A stretch of 64,000 bases of DNA from Flavisphingopyxis sp963800335 (GCA_963800335.1 CAWDAN010000002.1:248001-312000); one strand, 5' to 3'. Numbered from the stretch's first letter, positions 16,992 to 26,224 are shown. Made by a program: numbers and translations. Notes: a model not told the origin generated them from the sequence alone.

Positions 16992-17669
16992 TCAGCTAAA
17001 AGTAAAATGGCGGGCGCGGTCGAACCCGGGTAACGATACCGCCTCGACATCGCTCAGCGGCATCAGCGCAATCGCGCCGTCGCTTGCTTCACCGCGTGCG
17101 ATACGGGCAACGCCGCGGTCGTCGAGCGCGGTCACCAGGCGACCGCCCGGTGCCAACTGCTTGGCAAACGTGTCAGGAATATGTTGGACCGCGCCGTCGA
17201 CGATGATCAGCGAATAGGGCGCCGCCTTGGCCCAGCCCGCCGCAAGCGGCCCGCGCACGAGCGTGACATTGGCCAGTTCGCCGAGCGTTTCGGCGGCACG
17301 ATCGGCGAGCATGTCCTCGCTTTCGAGCGCCACGACGCTGGTCGCGAGCCGCGCAAGGATCGTGGCAAGATAGCCCGTTGCCGCGCCGACGATCAGGACA
17401 TGATCGTCGATTCGTACGTCTGCGGCGACGAGCATCTGCCCGGTGGTCAGCGGCGGATTGAGGCTGCGGCCGTTGCCCAATGGAATTGCGCGGTCGGTAT
17501 AGGCAACGCGGGCGCGATCGGCGGGAACGAATTCTTCGCGCGCGACATTGGCCATCGCCGCGACGATCGCGCGATCGGTGACGTCGGATGGGCGCAGCTG
17601 GCTGTCGACCATCGCCCGGCGCATGGCGGTGAAACTTTCGGCTTCCAGGGCGGGGTTCGGTGTCGGCAT
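16992..17669 (-). CDS. pcm: Protein-L-isoaspartate O-methyltransferase
   Basis: This enzyme methylates abnormal L-isoaspartyl residues so that damaged proteins can be repaired. The 225-residue product has MVDSQLRPSDVTDRAIVAAM near the N-terminus, the substrate-side GNGRSLNPPLTTGQMLVAA segment, and the SAM-binding motif I VLIVGAATGYLATILA (about residues 77-92) with the acidic post-I VVALES. The motif I reads GAATG where canonical enzymes have GTGSG, common in the alphaproteobacterial branch. The frame is open to 17972, but the ATG at 17669 gives the family start. tolC follows after 15 bases. Confidence 0.87.
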   Translation of the reverse strand: MPTPNPALEAESFTAMRRAMVDSQLRPSDVTDRAIVAAMANVAREEFVPADRARVAYTDRAIPLGNGRSLNPPLTTGQMLVAADVRIDDHVLIVGAATGYLATILARLATSVVALESEDMLADRAAETLGELANVTLVRGPLAAGWAKAAPYSLIIVDGAVQHIPDTFAKQLAPGGRLVTALDDRGVARIARGEASDGAIALMPLSDVEAVSLPGFDRARHFTFS

Positions 17670-17812
17670 GGGGACTCTGTACCTTCCTCTTGACTGTATT
17701 GCAAGGCCAATACACTGCGACGAATCAATCGGTCCTCGGCGCACTATCGGGCGCGTTACAGGGTGGCGATGCGAACGCCAACCGCCGATGGCGCGGAACG
17801 CGCGAAACGCGG

Positions 17813-17841
17813 TTGACTTTGCGCCGCGCGGCTCACAGATG
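17813..17841 (+). promoter_or_regulatory. Possible promoter of tRNA-Cys
   Basis: TTGACT at 17813-17818 is a good -35 element. Seventeen bases further, CAGATG (17836-17841) is only a poor -10 match, and the tRNA begins 19 bases after it. Position and the -35 element support the call; the weak -10 keeps confidence low. Confidence 0.35.
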
Positions 17842-17859
17842 CTCGGGTCCGCGTTCCGG

Positions 17860-17933
17860 GGCCCGATGGCGGAGTGGTTACGCAGAGGACTGCAAATCCT
17901 TGCACGCCGGTTCGATTCCGGCTCGGGCCTCCA
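17860..17933 (+). tRNA. tRNA-Cys (anticodon GCA)
   Basis: The acceptor arms GGCCCGA (17860-17866) and TCGGGCC (17923-17929) pair perfectly. The anticodon loop CTGCAAA carries GCA. The T-arm GCCGG-TTCGATT-CCGGC is canonical, the discriminator base is T as expected for cysteine tRNA, and CCA is encoded (17931-17933). It is flanked by pcm and the GGDEF-EAL gene, both on the opposite strand. Confidence 0.97.
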
Positions 17934-18036
17934 CGCTGGTTTAGCATTCGATCGCGATGCGACCCGTAGCATGATTGCCGCTATGGGTGCGCTTGGAGCC
18001 GCAGCGCGAGGCAGGGATATTTTCTAGGATCTCTGA

Positions 18037-19995
18037 TTACGCGGCAAAGCGGCCGGCATTCTTGCCGGGAAGCGCCTGATCGCCGACCTCGCTCATGGGC
18101 TCCCCGATCAGGAAACCTTGCACCTGGTCGCAGCCCATTTCTCGCAGGATGTCGAACTGTGTTGCATTTTCCACGTGCTCGGCGATGCAGACCACGCCCA
18201 GGGCGCGGCACAATTCGATCAGCCCGCGCATCAGGTTCCGGTTGCGCGGCGATTGACTGAGGCTCGTCACGAGCGATCCGTCGAGCTTGACGACGTCGAA
18301 GCTCATCTCGCGCAGATAGGATATCGACGCGTTGCCGGCGCCGAAATCGTCAAGCGCGACTGCCGCCCCCGCCTGTCGCAACAGCGCGAGGTTGGTGCTG
18401 GCAAGCGCGATGTCGGACAACAGCGCGGTCTCGGTGACTTCGACGAGCAGGCGTCGAGGGTCGAAGTCGAAACGCTGCATGATCGCGAGCAACCGCTCGG
18501 CGGCGCCGGCGGTGCACAATTGCACCGCGCTGACGTTGAATGACAGGCGGACATGGTCGGGCCAGTCGGCCGCAGCCTGGACTGCCAGCATCAGCGTGCG
18601 CTCGCCGATCGGGGCGATCAGGTTCATCTGCTCGGCGGCGCGAATAAATTCGTCAGGCGATATCGTCCCGAGATCGGTGTCGTGCCAGCGCGCGAGCGCT
18701 TCATAGGCGACGATCTCGCCGCTATCGAGCGCGCTGATCGGCTGGAACACCATCTCGATATTGGCGACGGCATCGCCCGCGGATATCTTTCGTTCGATCG
18801 CTGCGGCGCGTTTCTGGCCTTCCATCAGCACGCGTGAAAACGCCGCAAACCGGCCCGTGCCGCGACGCTTGGCGGCATAGAGCGCGGTGTCGGACTGGTT
18901 CAACAACGTCTCGGGGTCCCAGGCTTCGGTATCGGTTTGCGCGAATCCGCAACAACACTGGACCTGGACGACGCGATGTTCGATCGTCATTGGCTGTTCG
19001 ATAAGTGCGCAGATTTCCGCCACGCGCTTTGCCGCACTGCTTGCCTTCCGCTCTCCGGTCCAGAACATCGCGAATTCGTCGCCGCCCATCCGGGCGATGA
19101 TGGCATCTCTGCCGAATGCCATTTTGAGACGCTCGGCGACGCAGACCAGCACCGCATCGCCGGTCGGGTGACCGAAGGCATCGTTTATCGGTTTGAAGCC
19201 ATCGAGGTCGATCAGCACGATGGCGGCGGGGTGCGCTCGCGGGTCGGCAGCGGCGGCGGCGGTCATTGCCGCCACCAGCGCGCGACGGTTCGCAATGCCC
19301 GTCAGCGAGTTGGTCGCAGCGAGCAGATTGGCCTGCCGTTCGGCTTCTCGTGCGCGCGTCTGTTCCTGGTCGAGGCGTGAGCGCGACGCGACCATTTCGA
19401 CGGTCCGGCGGTTCTGCACGCGCAAAAGGCGCGAAACGAGGAAGATGGTCAGGAGCAGGCTGACCCCCATGCCGATCTGCGTCGTATGACCCGAAAGGAT
19501 CAGTCGCAATCCGAGCGGAAGTCCCAATAGGAGCAGCGGCAGGCACGCAGCAGGTGGATAATTGCTCAGGCCATAGGTGCAGCCGATCGCAGCGAGGCTG
19601 CTGAAAAGGACGATCGACTGAATCTGGGCAGGGTGGCTCGTCAGCAACATCTGCGCCCACACCGAAAACCCGATGCTCAGCAACGCCGTAAAGAGCAGCG
19701 CCTTTTTCAACTCGGTCCGCATCCCCTTGGGCGTCAGCGCTTGCCCGCGCACCTTTAACCAATGCGTCAGCCGCCACAGGATCACCGCGACGAGGATCAG
19801 GATCGGGCTAACGATCGATTCAAAATCACCGCTGGCGACGATTTTCAAACCAAAGAAATTCGCCAGCGCAACAGCATAGATGAACGGTATCTGCTGCTTG
19901 AGGCTCGAATAGCGTTCGCGGTCCTGCGCGATTTGTTCGCGCGACTGCTTCCGTCTCGTGAGCAAAAACTCGCTGCTGAGGGAAAATCGCGACAT
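18037..19995 (-). CDS. Membrane GGDEF-EAL cyclic-di-GMP enzyme
   Basis: The product (about 652 residues from ATG 19995; a TTG at 20025 is also possible) has six hydrophobic segments in the first 200 residues, then a GGDEF domain and an EAL domain. The cyclase motif is canonical GGDEF (ARMGGDEFAMF), preceded by DLDGFKPINDAFGHPTGD. The phosphodiesterase has EAL (YEALARW), FNVSAVQL, EVTETALL, DDFGAGNASISYL, VKLDGSLV and QVQGFLIGEP, so its metal and catalytic residues are present. Both activities are possible, and net output on cyclic-di-GMP cannot be told. No PAS or GAF sensor is seen, so the membrane part is probably the sensor. It stands alone. Confidence 0.9.
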   Translation of the reverse strand: MSRFSLSSEFLLTRRKQSREQIAQDRERYSSLKQQIPFIYAVALANFFGLKIVASGDFESIVSPILILVAVILWRLTHWLKVRGQALTPKGMRTELKKALLFTALLSIGFSVWAQMLLTSHPAQIQSIVLFSSLAAIGCTYGLSNYPPAACLPLLLLGLPLGLRLILSGHTTQIGMGVSLLLTIFLVSRLLRVQNRRTVEMVASRSRLDQEQTRAREAERQANLLAATNSLTGIANRRALVAAMTAAAAADPRAHPAAIVLIDLDGFKPINDAFGHPTGDAVLVCVAERLKMAFGRDAIIARMGGDEFAMFWTGERKASSAAKRVAEICALIEQPMTIEHRVVQVQCCCGFAQTDTEAWDPETLLNQSDTALYAAKRRGTGRFAAFSRVLMEGQKRAAAIERKISAGDAVANIEMVFQPISALDSGEIVAYEALARWHDTDLGTISPDEFIRAAEQMNLIAPIGERTLMLAVQAAADWPDHVRLSFNVSAVQLCTAGAAERLLAIMQRFDFDPRRLLVEVTETALLSDIALASTNLALLRQAGAAVALDDFGAGNASISYLREMSFDVVKLDGSLVTSLSQSPRNRNLMRGLIELCRALGVVCIAEHVENATQFDILREMGCDQVQGFLIGEPMSEVGDQALPGKNAGRFAA

Positions 19996-20068
19996 ATTGC
20001 CGCGATAGTGGGCAATACTTACCAAATCGATAGGATCGAACGGCTTGCACGACGCTGCCCTTTTGGGC

Positions 20069-20854
20069 CTAACGTCCCGTGAAGTCGGGCTTTTGCTTCG
20101 TCAGGAACGCGCTCGCGCCAATCATCGCGTCGGCGCTGTTGGCAGCGCGTTTCTGACCGTCGGCCTCGTCTGCGAGTGTCGCGGCGAAATCGCATCCCAT
20201 CGCCCGGCGCAGATTGGCTCGCATCACGCCGAGCGCCACCGTCGGCAGCGCAGCCAGGCGGGCCGCGAGCGCGCGCGCTTCGTGAGCCAACGTGGCGTCG
20301 GCGACGCAGCGGTAGATCAGACCCCATTCGGCGGCCTTATCGGCCGACAGCTTTTCGCCGAGCATCATCAGTTCGGTCGCGCGCGCCTTGCCGATCAGGC
20401 GTGGCAACAGCCAGCTCGCGCCGCCGTCCGGGATGAGCCCGATATTGACGAACGCCTGGAGGAAATAGGCGGTCTCACCCGCGATGACGAAATCGCCCGC
20501 CAGCGCGATCGACGATCCGATCCCTGCCGCCGGACCATTGACCGCGCAGACGACCGGGATCGGCAGTTCGGCGAGGCGGGTGATCAGCGGATTGTAATGA
20601 AGCGTCAGCGCGGCGTGCGATGCATCGCCCATCGTCGCGTGTTCGCCCGCGCCGCCGCCCTGCAGATCGGCGCCCGAGCAGAAGGCACGGCCCGCCCCGG
20701 TGACCAGCAAGGCGCGCGCTTTGCCGAGGTCATCGATGGCGGCAAGCAATTCGTCGGCCATCGCCAGCGAGCAGGCGTTGAGCCGGTCGGGCCGGTTGAG
20801 CGTGATCGTGGCGACATCGCCCTCGCGCGCGGCGACGATCGTCTGATAGGCCAT
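20069..20854 (-). CDS. Enoyl-CoA hydratase/isomerase family protein
   Basis: The 261-residue product is a crotonase-fold enzyme: TLNRPDRLNACSLAMADELL at the N-terminus, the CoA/oxyanion segment GAGRAFCSGADLQGGG (about residues 54-69), VCAVNGPAAGIGSSIALAGD and the ETAYFLQAFVNIGLIPDGGA segment with its late-active-site region. The LIPDGGASWLLPRLIG run resembles PaaG-type isomerases as well as hydratases, so the reaction is left open. The frame continues upstream to 21421 only as a shadow of pgl; the ATG at 20854 is the true start. Divergent from pgl. Confidence 0.88.
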   Translation of the reverse strand: MAYQTIVAAREGDVATITLNRPDRLNACSLAMADELLAAIDDLGKARALLVTGAGRAFCSGADLQGGGAGEHATMGDASHAALTLHYNPLITRLAELPIPVVCAVNGPAAGIGSSIALAGDFVIAGETAYFLQAFVNIGLIPDGGASWLLPRLIGKARATELMMLGEKLSADKAAEWGLIYRCVADATLAHEARALAARLAALPTVALGVMRANLRRAMGCDFAATLADEADGQKRAANSADAMIGASAFLTKQKPDFTGR

Positions 20855-21007
20855 TACCGTCTCCCTGATACTTACGCCTCGACCTAATGCCATCGGACCG
20901 CTCGCGCCAGCGCTTCGTCGCGGTACAAATATCCACGACGCAAAGGGTGGAATGCGGCGCCCGACATCCCTAGAACGGCGCCACGAACAGCAATACGGGA
21001 AGAGTTG

Positions 21008-21712
21008 ATGACCGAGATCGAATGGTGGGACTATGACGACGCCGAGGAAATGGCCGCTGCCGTCGCGGGCGACCTGCGCTTCGTGATCCAGAGCGCGCTC
21101 GACGCGCGCGGCGACGCGATCATCGCGCTGCCGGGCGGATCGACCCCGCTGCCGATCTATACCGCGCTCGCCGAATCGGAACTCGCCTGGAAGCGCGTGA
21201 CGATTATCCCGACCGATGACCGGCTCGTGCCGATGGGCGACGAACTGTCGAATATCACCGCGATCGCCAAGGCGTTCATGGCGCGCGGCGCGCGCGTCTA
21301 TCCGATCACCAGCGACGCGGCGGAGGATTATCGCGCCGCAGGGCAGGCGGCCGATGCACGGCTGCGTGATCTCGGCTGGCCGCTCGACCTCGTCCTGCTC
21401 GGGGTTGGCGAAGACGGCCACACCGCCTCGATCTTTCCAGGCGACGATCTCGCCGCAGCGACCGATGCCAAGAGCGACGCCCGCGTCGTCGGGGTAAGCC
21501 CCGACCCGATGCCCGCCAATGCGCCGGTCGCGCGCGTCACGCTGACGCTTCCGGCGATCGCCGCGGCGCGGACGCTGACGATCGCGGTGACCGGTCAGGC
21601 CAAGCGCGACCTGATCGAACAGGCGATCGAGGACGGGGCCAAATCACCGCACCCGATCGGCAAGGTGTTGGCGGCAGCGACGGTGCCGATCGACATTCAC
21701 TGGGCACCGTAA
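21008..21712 (+). CDS. pgl: 6-phosphogluconolactonase
   Basis: Pgl hydrolyses 6-phosphogluconolactone to 6-phosphogluconate, feeding the Entner-Doudoroff and pentose phosphate routes. The 234-residue product shows IIALPGGSTPLPIY (about residues 39-52), IIPTDDRLVP and the family signature VLLGVGEDGHTASIFPGDD (about 133-151). The ATG at 21008 follows a GGAAGAG ribosome site; a TTG one codon earlier is also in frame. A truncated piece that looks like eda follows on the same strand, which fits an earlier Entner-Doudoroff gene pair. Confidence 0.93.
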   Translation: MTEIEWWDYDDAEEMAAAVAGDLRFVIQSALDARGDAIIALPGGSTPLPIYTALAESELAWKRVTIIPTDDRLVPMGDELSNITAIAKAFMARGARVYPITSDAAEDYRAAGQAADARLRDLGWPLDLVLLGVGEDGHTASIFPGDDLAAATDAKSDARVVGVSPDPMPANAPVARVTLTLPAIAAARTLTIAVTGQAKRDLIEQAIEDGAKSPHPIGKVLAAATVPIDIHWAP

Positions 21713-21734
21713 AGCGGTCCGGGAGCATACGGAT

Positions 21735-21815
21735 ATGACCACCGATATCGCCACGATCATGCGGACCGCGCCGGTCATCCCGGTGCTGTTCATCGACGAT
21801 GTTGCCGACGCCTAG
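21735..21815 (+). pseudogene. eda: 5' remnant of KDPG aldolase (eda)
   Basis: A 26-codon frame starts with ATG 22 bases after pgl and stops at 21815. Its TIMRTAPVIPVLFIDDVADA segment matches, from memory of the family, the first residues of sphingomonad 2-keto-3-deoxy-6-phosphogluconate aldolases, where the frame would continue for about 200 residues. Ten bases after the stop the argR gene ends on the other strand, so the rest of eda is missing. The likely history is a deletion that joined the start of eda to the end of the arg operon. A working copy would be needed elsewhere for the Entner-Doudoroff pathway. Identity rests on a short stretch. Confidence 0.6.
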
Positions 21816-21824
21816 GACCGACGC

Positions 21825-22277
21825 TTAGGGCGCAATCAGCCGCTGGCACAGCGCGGCCGCGTCGAACCCGTCGCGCACGGCGAGGAACAACGTATCGTCA
21901 CCGGCGATCGTACCCGCGATTTCGGGCATCTGGGCCTGGTCGAAGGCAGCGCCGACAATATGTGCCGATCCGGGCCGTGCGCGCAGGACGATCAGGTTTC
22001 CCGCCGCCTCGGCGCCGACGACCCATTCGGCCAGGATCGCGGTCAGCCGCCCGTCGGCCCAGTCGCTGCCGCTGACGTCGGGCAGGGCATATGCAAGTTG
22101 CCCGCCGCGCTTGACCTTGACCGCGCCGAGCGCATCGAGATCGCGCGACAAGGTCGCCTGGGTCGCCTTCAATCCGGCGTCGGCCAGGCGCCGTGCGAGA
22201 TCGTCCTGGCTGGCAATCTCTTCGCTGCTGATCAGGCTTGCGATCGCCTGGCGTCGATGGGCGACGGGGCGGGTCAC
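21825..22277 (-). CDS. argR: Arginine repressor ArgR
   Basis: ArgR is a hexameric, arginine-dependent repressor. The 150-residue product has the winged-helix domain (RRQAIASLISSEEIASQDDL, then ATQATLSRDLDALGAVKV, residues about 8-55, with the DNA-contacting SR pair) and the C-terminal arginine-binding domain with the diagnostic GTIAGDDTLFLAVR (about 123-136). Start is the GTG at 22277, overlapping the argF stop as GTGA; the longer upstream frame is a shadow of argF. It is the last gene of argCJBFR, so it should be expressed with, and repress, its own operon. Two candidate ARG boxes precede argC. From general knowledge, ArgR is uncommon in Alphaproteobacteria. Confidence 0.9.
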   Translation of the reverse strand: MTRPVAHRRQAIASLISSEEIASQDDLARRLADAGLKATQATLSRDLDALGAVKVKRGGQLAYALPDVSGSDWADGRLTAILAEWVVGAEAAGNLIVLRARPGSAHIVGAAFDQAQMPEIAGTIAGDDTLFLAVRDGFDAAALCQRLIAP

Positions 22278-23152
22278 GGGCGGATGCCGACCATCCAGGC
22301 GAGCGCGCCGCGCGCCGAATGCATCCGGTTTTCGGCCTGACGCCAGACCGCGCTGGCGGGGCCGTCGATCACTTCTGCGGCGACCTCTCCGTCGCGGATC
22401 GCGGGGAGGCAATGGAGGAAATAGGCGCCGTCGGCATGCGCCATCAGGTCGGCGGTAACACCGTAATCGGCAAAGGCTGCGGCCCGCGTCGCGGTCTCGG
22501 CGTCCTGTCCCATCGAGACCCAGACGTCGGTATAGACAAACTGCGCGCCATCGACCGCTTCATAAGGATCGCTGAGCTGCGTGATGCCGGGCAGCGCGGC
22601 GAGTTCGTCTGCGTCAAAGCCATAGCCGTCGGGGCTGGCGATCGTCATCGCGACGTCGAGCTTCGAACAGGCCTCGGCCAGGCTGCGCGCGACATTGTTG
22701 GCATCGCCGACATAGGCGATCTTGACCCCCACCAGGCTGCCGTGGAGCTGGCGGACGGTGAGCAGGTCGGCGAATGCCTGCAACGGATGCGCGCGGTTCG
22801 ACAGCATGTTGAGGATCGGCGTCGGCGTGGCCGCGGCCATCGCATCGAGGATCGCGTGGTCGAACACGCGCGCCGCGATCACGGCGTGATAGCAGGCAAG
22901 TGTACGCGCGACGTCCTCGGGGGTTTCGCGGCTGCCGATGCCGATTTCGTCCTGGCGCAGGACGATCGGGTGGCCGCCGAGCTGGACGACCGCCATTTCG
23001 GTCGAGTTGCGCGTCCGCGCACTGGGCTTTTCGAACACCAGAGCGACGCCCTTGTCGGCGAGCGGGCGACCGAGTCCCGAGGATTCGGACAGGGCGAGGA
23101 TGGCGAGCAAATCCTCACGCGAGAGGTCGGCAATGGTCAGCAAATTGGTCAT
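22274..23152 (-). CDS. argF: Ornithine carbamoyltransferase
   Basis: This enzyme forms citrulline from ornithine and carbamoyl phosphate in arginine synthesis. The 292-residue product has the carbamoyl-phosphate loop FEKPSARTRNSTEMAV (about residues 40-55), the NMLSNRAHPLQAFADLL segment (HPLQ), VAYVGDANNVARSL-like nucleotide-fold elements (IAYVGDANNVARSLAEA), and the ornithine-binding HCLPAI near residue 250. The loop reads S-A-R-T-R, a common variant of STRTR. Start overlaps the argB stop (ATGA) and the stop overlaps the argR start (GTGA). Confidence 0.93.
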   Translation of the reverse strand: MTNLLTIADLSREDLLAILALSESSGLGRPLADKGVALVFEKPSARTRNSTEMAVVQLGGHPIVLRQDEIGIGSRETPEDVARTLACYHAVIAARVFDHAILDAMAAATPTPILNMLSNRAHPLQAFADLLTVRQLHGSLVGVKIAYVGDANNVARSLAEACSKLDVAMTIASPDGYGFDADELAALPGITQLSDPYEAVDGAQFVYTDVWVSMGQDAETATRAAAFADYGVTADLMAHADGAYFLHCLPAIRDGEVAAEVIDGPASAVWRQAENRMHSARGALAWMVGIRP

Positions 23153-24054
23153 GTTGCGGTGTCCCTGGTTACCATCGTGCCGATCCCGCGGTCGGTCAGC
23201 AGTTCGATCAGCAATGCGTGGGCAAGCCGTCCGTCGATAATGTGCGCGGTCGGCACGCCGCCATCGACCGCATCGGCGCTGGCGCGGAGCTTGGGGATCA
23301 TGCCCTGGCCGACGCTCGGGTGGCTGAGGCGTTCGCGCAGTTCGGCCGAGGAAAGCCGCGCGATCAGGCTCGCCGGATCGTCGGGATCGGCGAGCAGGCC
23401 CGGCGCGGCGGTAAGATAGACGATCTTCTCGGCGTGCATCGCCACCGCGATCGCGCGCGCCGCCTCGTCGGCATTGATATTATACGGCTGGCCCGACCGG
23501 TCGGCGCCGACGGTCGAGACGACGGGGGTCAGGCCTTCGTCGAGCAGGCGGTGCAGGACCGAAGCGCGGACCTCGACGACGTCGCCGACGAAGCCAAGTG
23601 CGGGGTCGCGCGGGCTGGCGACGAGCAGGCCGCCGTCCTCGCCCGCAACGCCGACCGCGACAGGATCGTCGAGCGCCTCGCGATTGATCGTCGCGACGAG
23701 CTCGCGATTGACCTGGCCGACCAGCACCATGCGGACGATCGCGAGCGTTTCGGCATCGGTAACGCGCAGCCCGTCGCGGAATTCAGGGGTCTTGCCCATC
23801 GCCGCCATCGTCCGGTCGACCTGCGGCCCGCCGCCATGGATCACGACGCAGCGCACGCCGACACTGCGCAGCAACAGGACGTCCTGGGCGAGCGCCTTGT
23901 CGACCGATTTGTCGATTGCGTTGCCGCCGAGTTTGACGATGACGGTCTTGCCCGCGAACTTGCGGATATAGGGCAAGGCCTCGACGAGGACACGCGCGGT
24001 TTCGCTCGGCGACAGGCCCGAGATGGTCTGCGGAAGGGGGACGGGGTCGGTCAT
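23149..24054 (-). CDS. argB: Acetylglutamate kinase
   Basis: ArgB phosphorylates N-acetylglutamate, the second committed step of arginine synthesis. The 301-residue product has the amino-acid kinase fold: TVIVKLGGNAIDK (about residues 31-43), VVIHGGGPQVDRTMAAMG (about 69-86), the substrate segment VGVAGEDGGLL and the terminal PKLRASADAVDGGVPTAHII. Its ATG at 24054 overlaps the argJ stop (ATGA), although a frame break in argJ makes the two genes read as one long open frame. The long frame is not a real fusion. Confidence 0.93.
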   Translation of the reverse strand: MTDPVPLPQTISGLSPSETARVLVEALPYIRKFAGKTVIVKLGGNAIDKSVDKALAQDVLLLRSVGVRCVVIHGGGPQVDRTMAAMGKTPEFRDGLRVTDAETLAIVRMVLVGQVNRELVATINREALDDPVAVGVAGEDGGLLVASPRDPALGFVGDVVEVRASVLHRLLDEGLTPVVSTVGADRSGQPYNINADEAARAIAVAMHAEKIVYLTAAPGLLADPDDPASLIARLSSAELRERLSHPSVGQGMIPKLRASADAVDGGVPTAHIIDGRLAHALLIELLTDRGIGTMVTRDTAT

Positions 24055-25212
24055 GATGTGACGCTGTTTTCCTTGATATAGCCGGGGCCCAGATCGATGC
24101 CGATCGCGCTGGCCGAGCCGCTGCCCGATCCGATCGTGACGCCGAATCGCGATCTCGCCGCCCGCCATGTGCGCGGCAACCGCGGCGCTGTCATGGCCGA
24201 TACCGATCCCGCCGCGAGAGACGGTGATGCCGCCATAGGCAACGCTCGATGCTTCGGGATCGAACGCGACGCCGCATGATCCGGCGGCGGCGAGCAGCCG
24301 GCCCCAATAGGGATCGCTACCGAACCAGCTGCATTTGACGAGGTTGTTCTCGGCGATCGCCTTCGCCGCGGCGCGTGCTTCGGCGTCGGTGGCGGCGCCG
24401 TCGATCGTCAGCCGGACGACCTTGGTGACACCCTCGGCATCGCGCGCCATCTGCAGCGTGAGATCCTCGCACAGGCGAAAAAGCGCATCGGCAAAGGCTG
24501 CATGATCGACCGGTCCGGCACGACCGTTGGCGAGCAGGAAAACAGTGTCGTTGGTCGACGTCGCGCCATCGACATTGAGCGTGTTGAACGTCTGCGCCAC
24601 CGCCTCGCGCAGCATCGCCTGCATCGCTGCAACCGGGATGTCGGCATCGGTCGTAAGGAAGGCGAGCATCGTTGCCATGTTGGGCGCGATCATGCCGCAC
24701 CCCTTGGCCATGCCGCCCAGCGTGAAGCCGTCGCCGATAATCACCGCTTCCTTGGGATGATGGTCGGTGGTGAGGATGCCGCGCGCCGCCTGCTCGCCGC
24801 CTTCGACGCTGAGCGCATCGGCGAGTTTCGGAATGCCGCGCAGGATTTTCTGCATCGGCAGGCGGTCGCCGATGATCCCGGTCGAACAGACGAGGACGTC
24901 GCTGCTCGCGATGCCGAGAGCCTCGGCGGTCGCAGCGGTCATCGCGCGCGCATCGTCCATGCCGCGTTCGCCCGTCCCGGCATTGGCGTTGCCCGAATTG
25001 ACGATGATCGCCGCCGCCTGGCCGCCATTGGCTTCGAGCGTGCCGCGCGACAGCACGACCGGCGGCGCGACGAACTTGTTCTGCGTGAAGACGCCGACCG
25101 CAGCGACGGGTTGGCCGTCGTCGGTCGCGACCATCGCCATGTCTGGCTTGCCCTTCTTGATCCCGACATTGCAGCCGGCGGCAATGAAGCCTGGCGCAGC
25201 GGTGACGCTCAT
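24051..25212 (-). CDS. argJ: Glutamate N-acetyltransferase ArgJ, frameshifted
   Basis: ArgJ moves the acetyl group from N-acetylornithine to glutamate (and in bifunctional forms uses acetyl-CoA), recycling acetyl groups in arginine synthesis. The product starts at the ATG 25212 (MSVTAAPGFIAAGCNVGIKK) and shows the autocleavage region with its nucleophile threonine in GMIAPNMATMLAFLTTDA (about residues 176-193), then the NLVKCSWFGSDPYWGRLLAA segment. At about 24143-24153 the frame breaks: skipping one base gives the proper end RFGVTIGSGSGSASAIG and then IDLGPGYIKEN, with a stop at 24051-24053. As sequenced, the frame instead runs into argB. Corrected length is about 386 residues. Confidence 0.9.
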
Positions 25213-26216
25213 GGCCAGACCCCGATCGTCGACAGGCCGGCGCTTTCGTCGAGGCCGAACATGATATTGGCGCACTGGATCATCTGACCGGCGGCTCCTT
25301 TTCCCAGATTGTCGATGGCGGCGATGGCGAGGATGCGCCCGGTGCGCTCGCAGCGGCGCGCGGTGACGTGCGCGGCATTCGATCCCATCACCCATTTGGT
25401 CGATGGCGGCGTATCCGACACATGGACGAACGGCTCGTCGGCATAGGCGTCGGCCAGAATGGCGAGCGGATCGCCGTCACCGGTCGCGGTCGCATAGCAG
25501 GTCGCCAGGATGCCGCGATTCATCGGCGCGAGATGCGGCGTGAACAGCACGGGGCCGCCCAGCGCCATGTCCATTTCGGCGGTGTGGCGATGCGTCAGCA
25601 GGCCGTAAGCGGCGAAATTCTCGTCGACGGTATCGAAATGCGTCTCGGGCTTGGGCGCCTTGCCCGCGCCGGTGACGCCCGAGGCGGCATCGACGACGAT
25701 GCTGGCAGGATCGGTCAGTCCTGCGCGCGCCAGCGGCGCGAGCGCGAGGATAGCGGCGGTGGGAAAACATCCCGCCGCGGCGACTGCCTGTGCGCCAGCG
25801 ATGGCGCTGCGGTTGAGTTCGGGAATGCCATAGACAAAGGCGTCGAGCAGTTCGGGCGCGGCATGCGCTTCGCCATACCATTGCGCATAATCGCGCGGCG
25901 TATCGAGCCGGAAGTCGGCGCCGAGGTCGACGAACCTAGTCCCGCTGGCGAGAATTTCGGGCGCGAGCCGTTGCGACGCGCCGTGCGGCAATGCGGCAAG
26001 GACGAGTTCGCTGTCGGCGAGCATCGCGCTATCCCAGCGGACGACGTCGCGGTCGGGATAGGCGAGCGCGAGGTGCGGAAAAACCGCCGATAACGGCTTG
26101 CCGCTCTCGCTGTCGCCGCAAAGGTGGGCGACCTCGATATTGCCGTGCGCGGCGATCAGGCGGAGCAATTCCGCGCCGACGTAACCGGTGGCACCAAGGA
26201 TGGTTGTGCGAATCAT
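25209..26216 (-). CDS. argC: N-acetyl-gamma-glutamyl-phosphate reductase
   Basis: ArgC reduces N-acetylglutamyl phosphate to the semialdehyde with NADPH. The 335-residue product has the dinucleotide-binding start TTILGATGYVGAELLRLIA (about residues 4-22) and the catalytic cysteine in AVAAAGCFPTAAILAL (Cys about 149). It is the first gene of the argCJBFR operon, and its stop overlaps the argJ start (ATGA). Only 46 bases separate it from the TonB receptor gene upstream, and those bases hold two candidate ARG boxes. Confidence 0.94.
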   Translation of the reverse strand: MIRTTILGATGYVGAELLRLIAAHGNIEVAHLCGDSESGKPLSAVFPHLALAYPDRDVVRWDSAMLADSELVLAALPHGASQRLAPEILASGTRFVDLGADFRLDTPRDYAQWYGEAHAAPELLDAFVYGIPELNRSAIAGAQAVAAAGCFPTAAILALAPLARAGLTDPASIVVDAASGVTGAGKAPKPETHFDTVDENFAAYGLLTHRHTAEMDMALGGPVLFTPHLAPMNRGILATCYATATGDGDPLAILADAYADEPFVHVSDTPPSTKWVMGSNAAHVTARRCERTGRILAIAAIDNLGKGAAGQMIQCANIMFGLDESAGLSTIGVWP

Positions 26217-26224
26217 CGGCGGCC

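Noticed and set aside
20855..21421. Upstream extension of the enoyl-CoA hydratase frame
   Set aside because: The extra 189 codons are antisense to pgl and read as Arg/His/Asp-rich nonsense; the crotonase fold starts at the ATG 20854.
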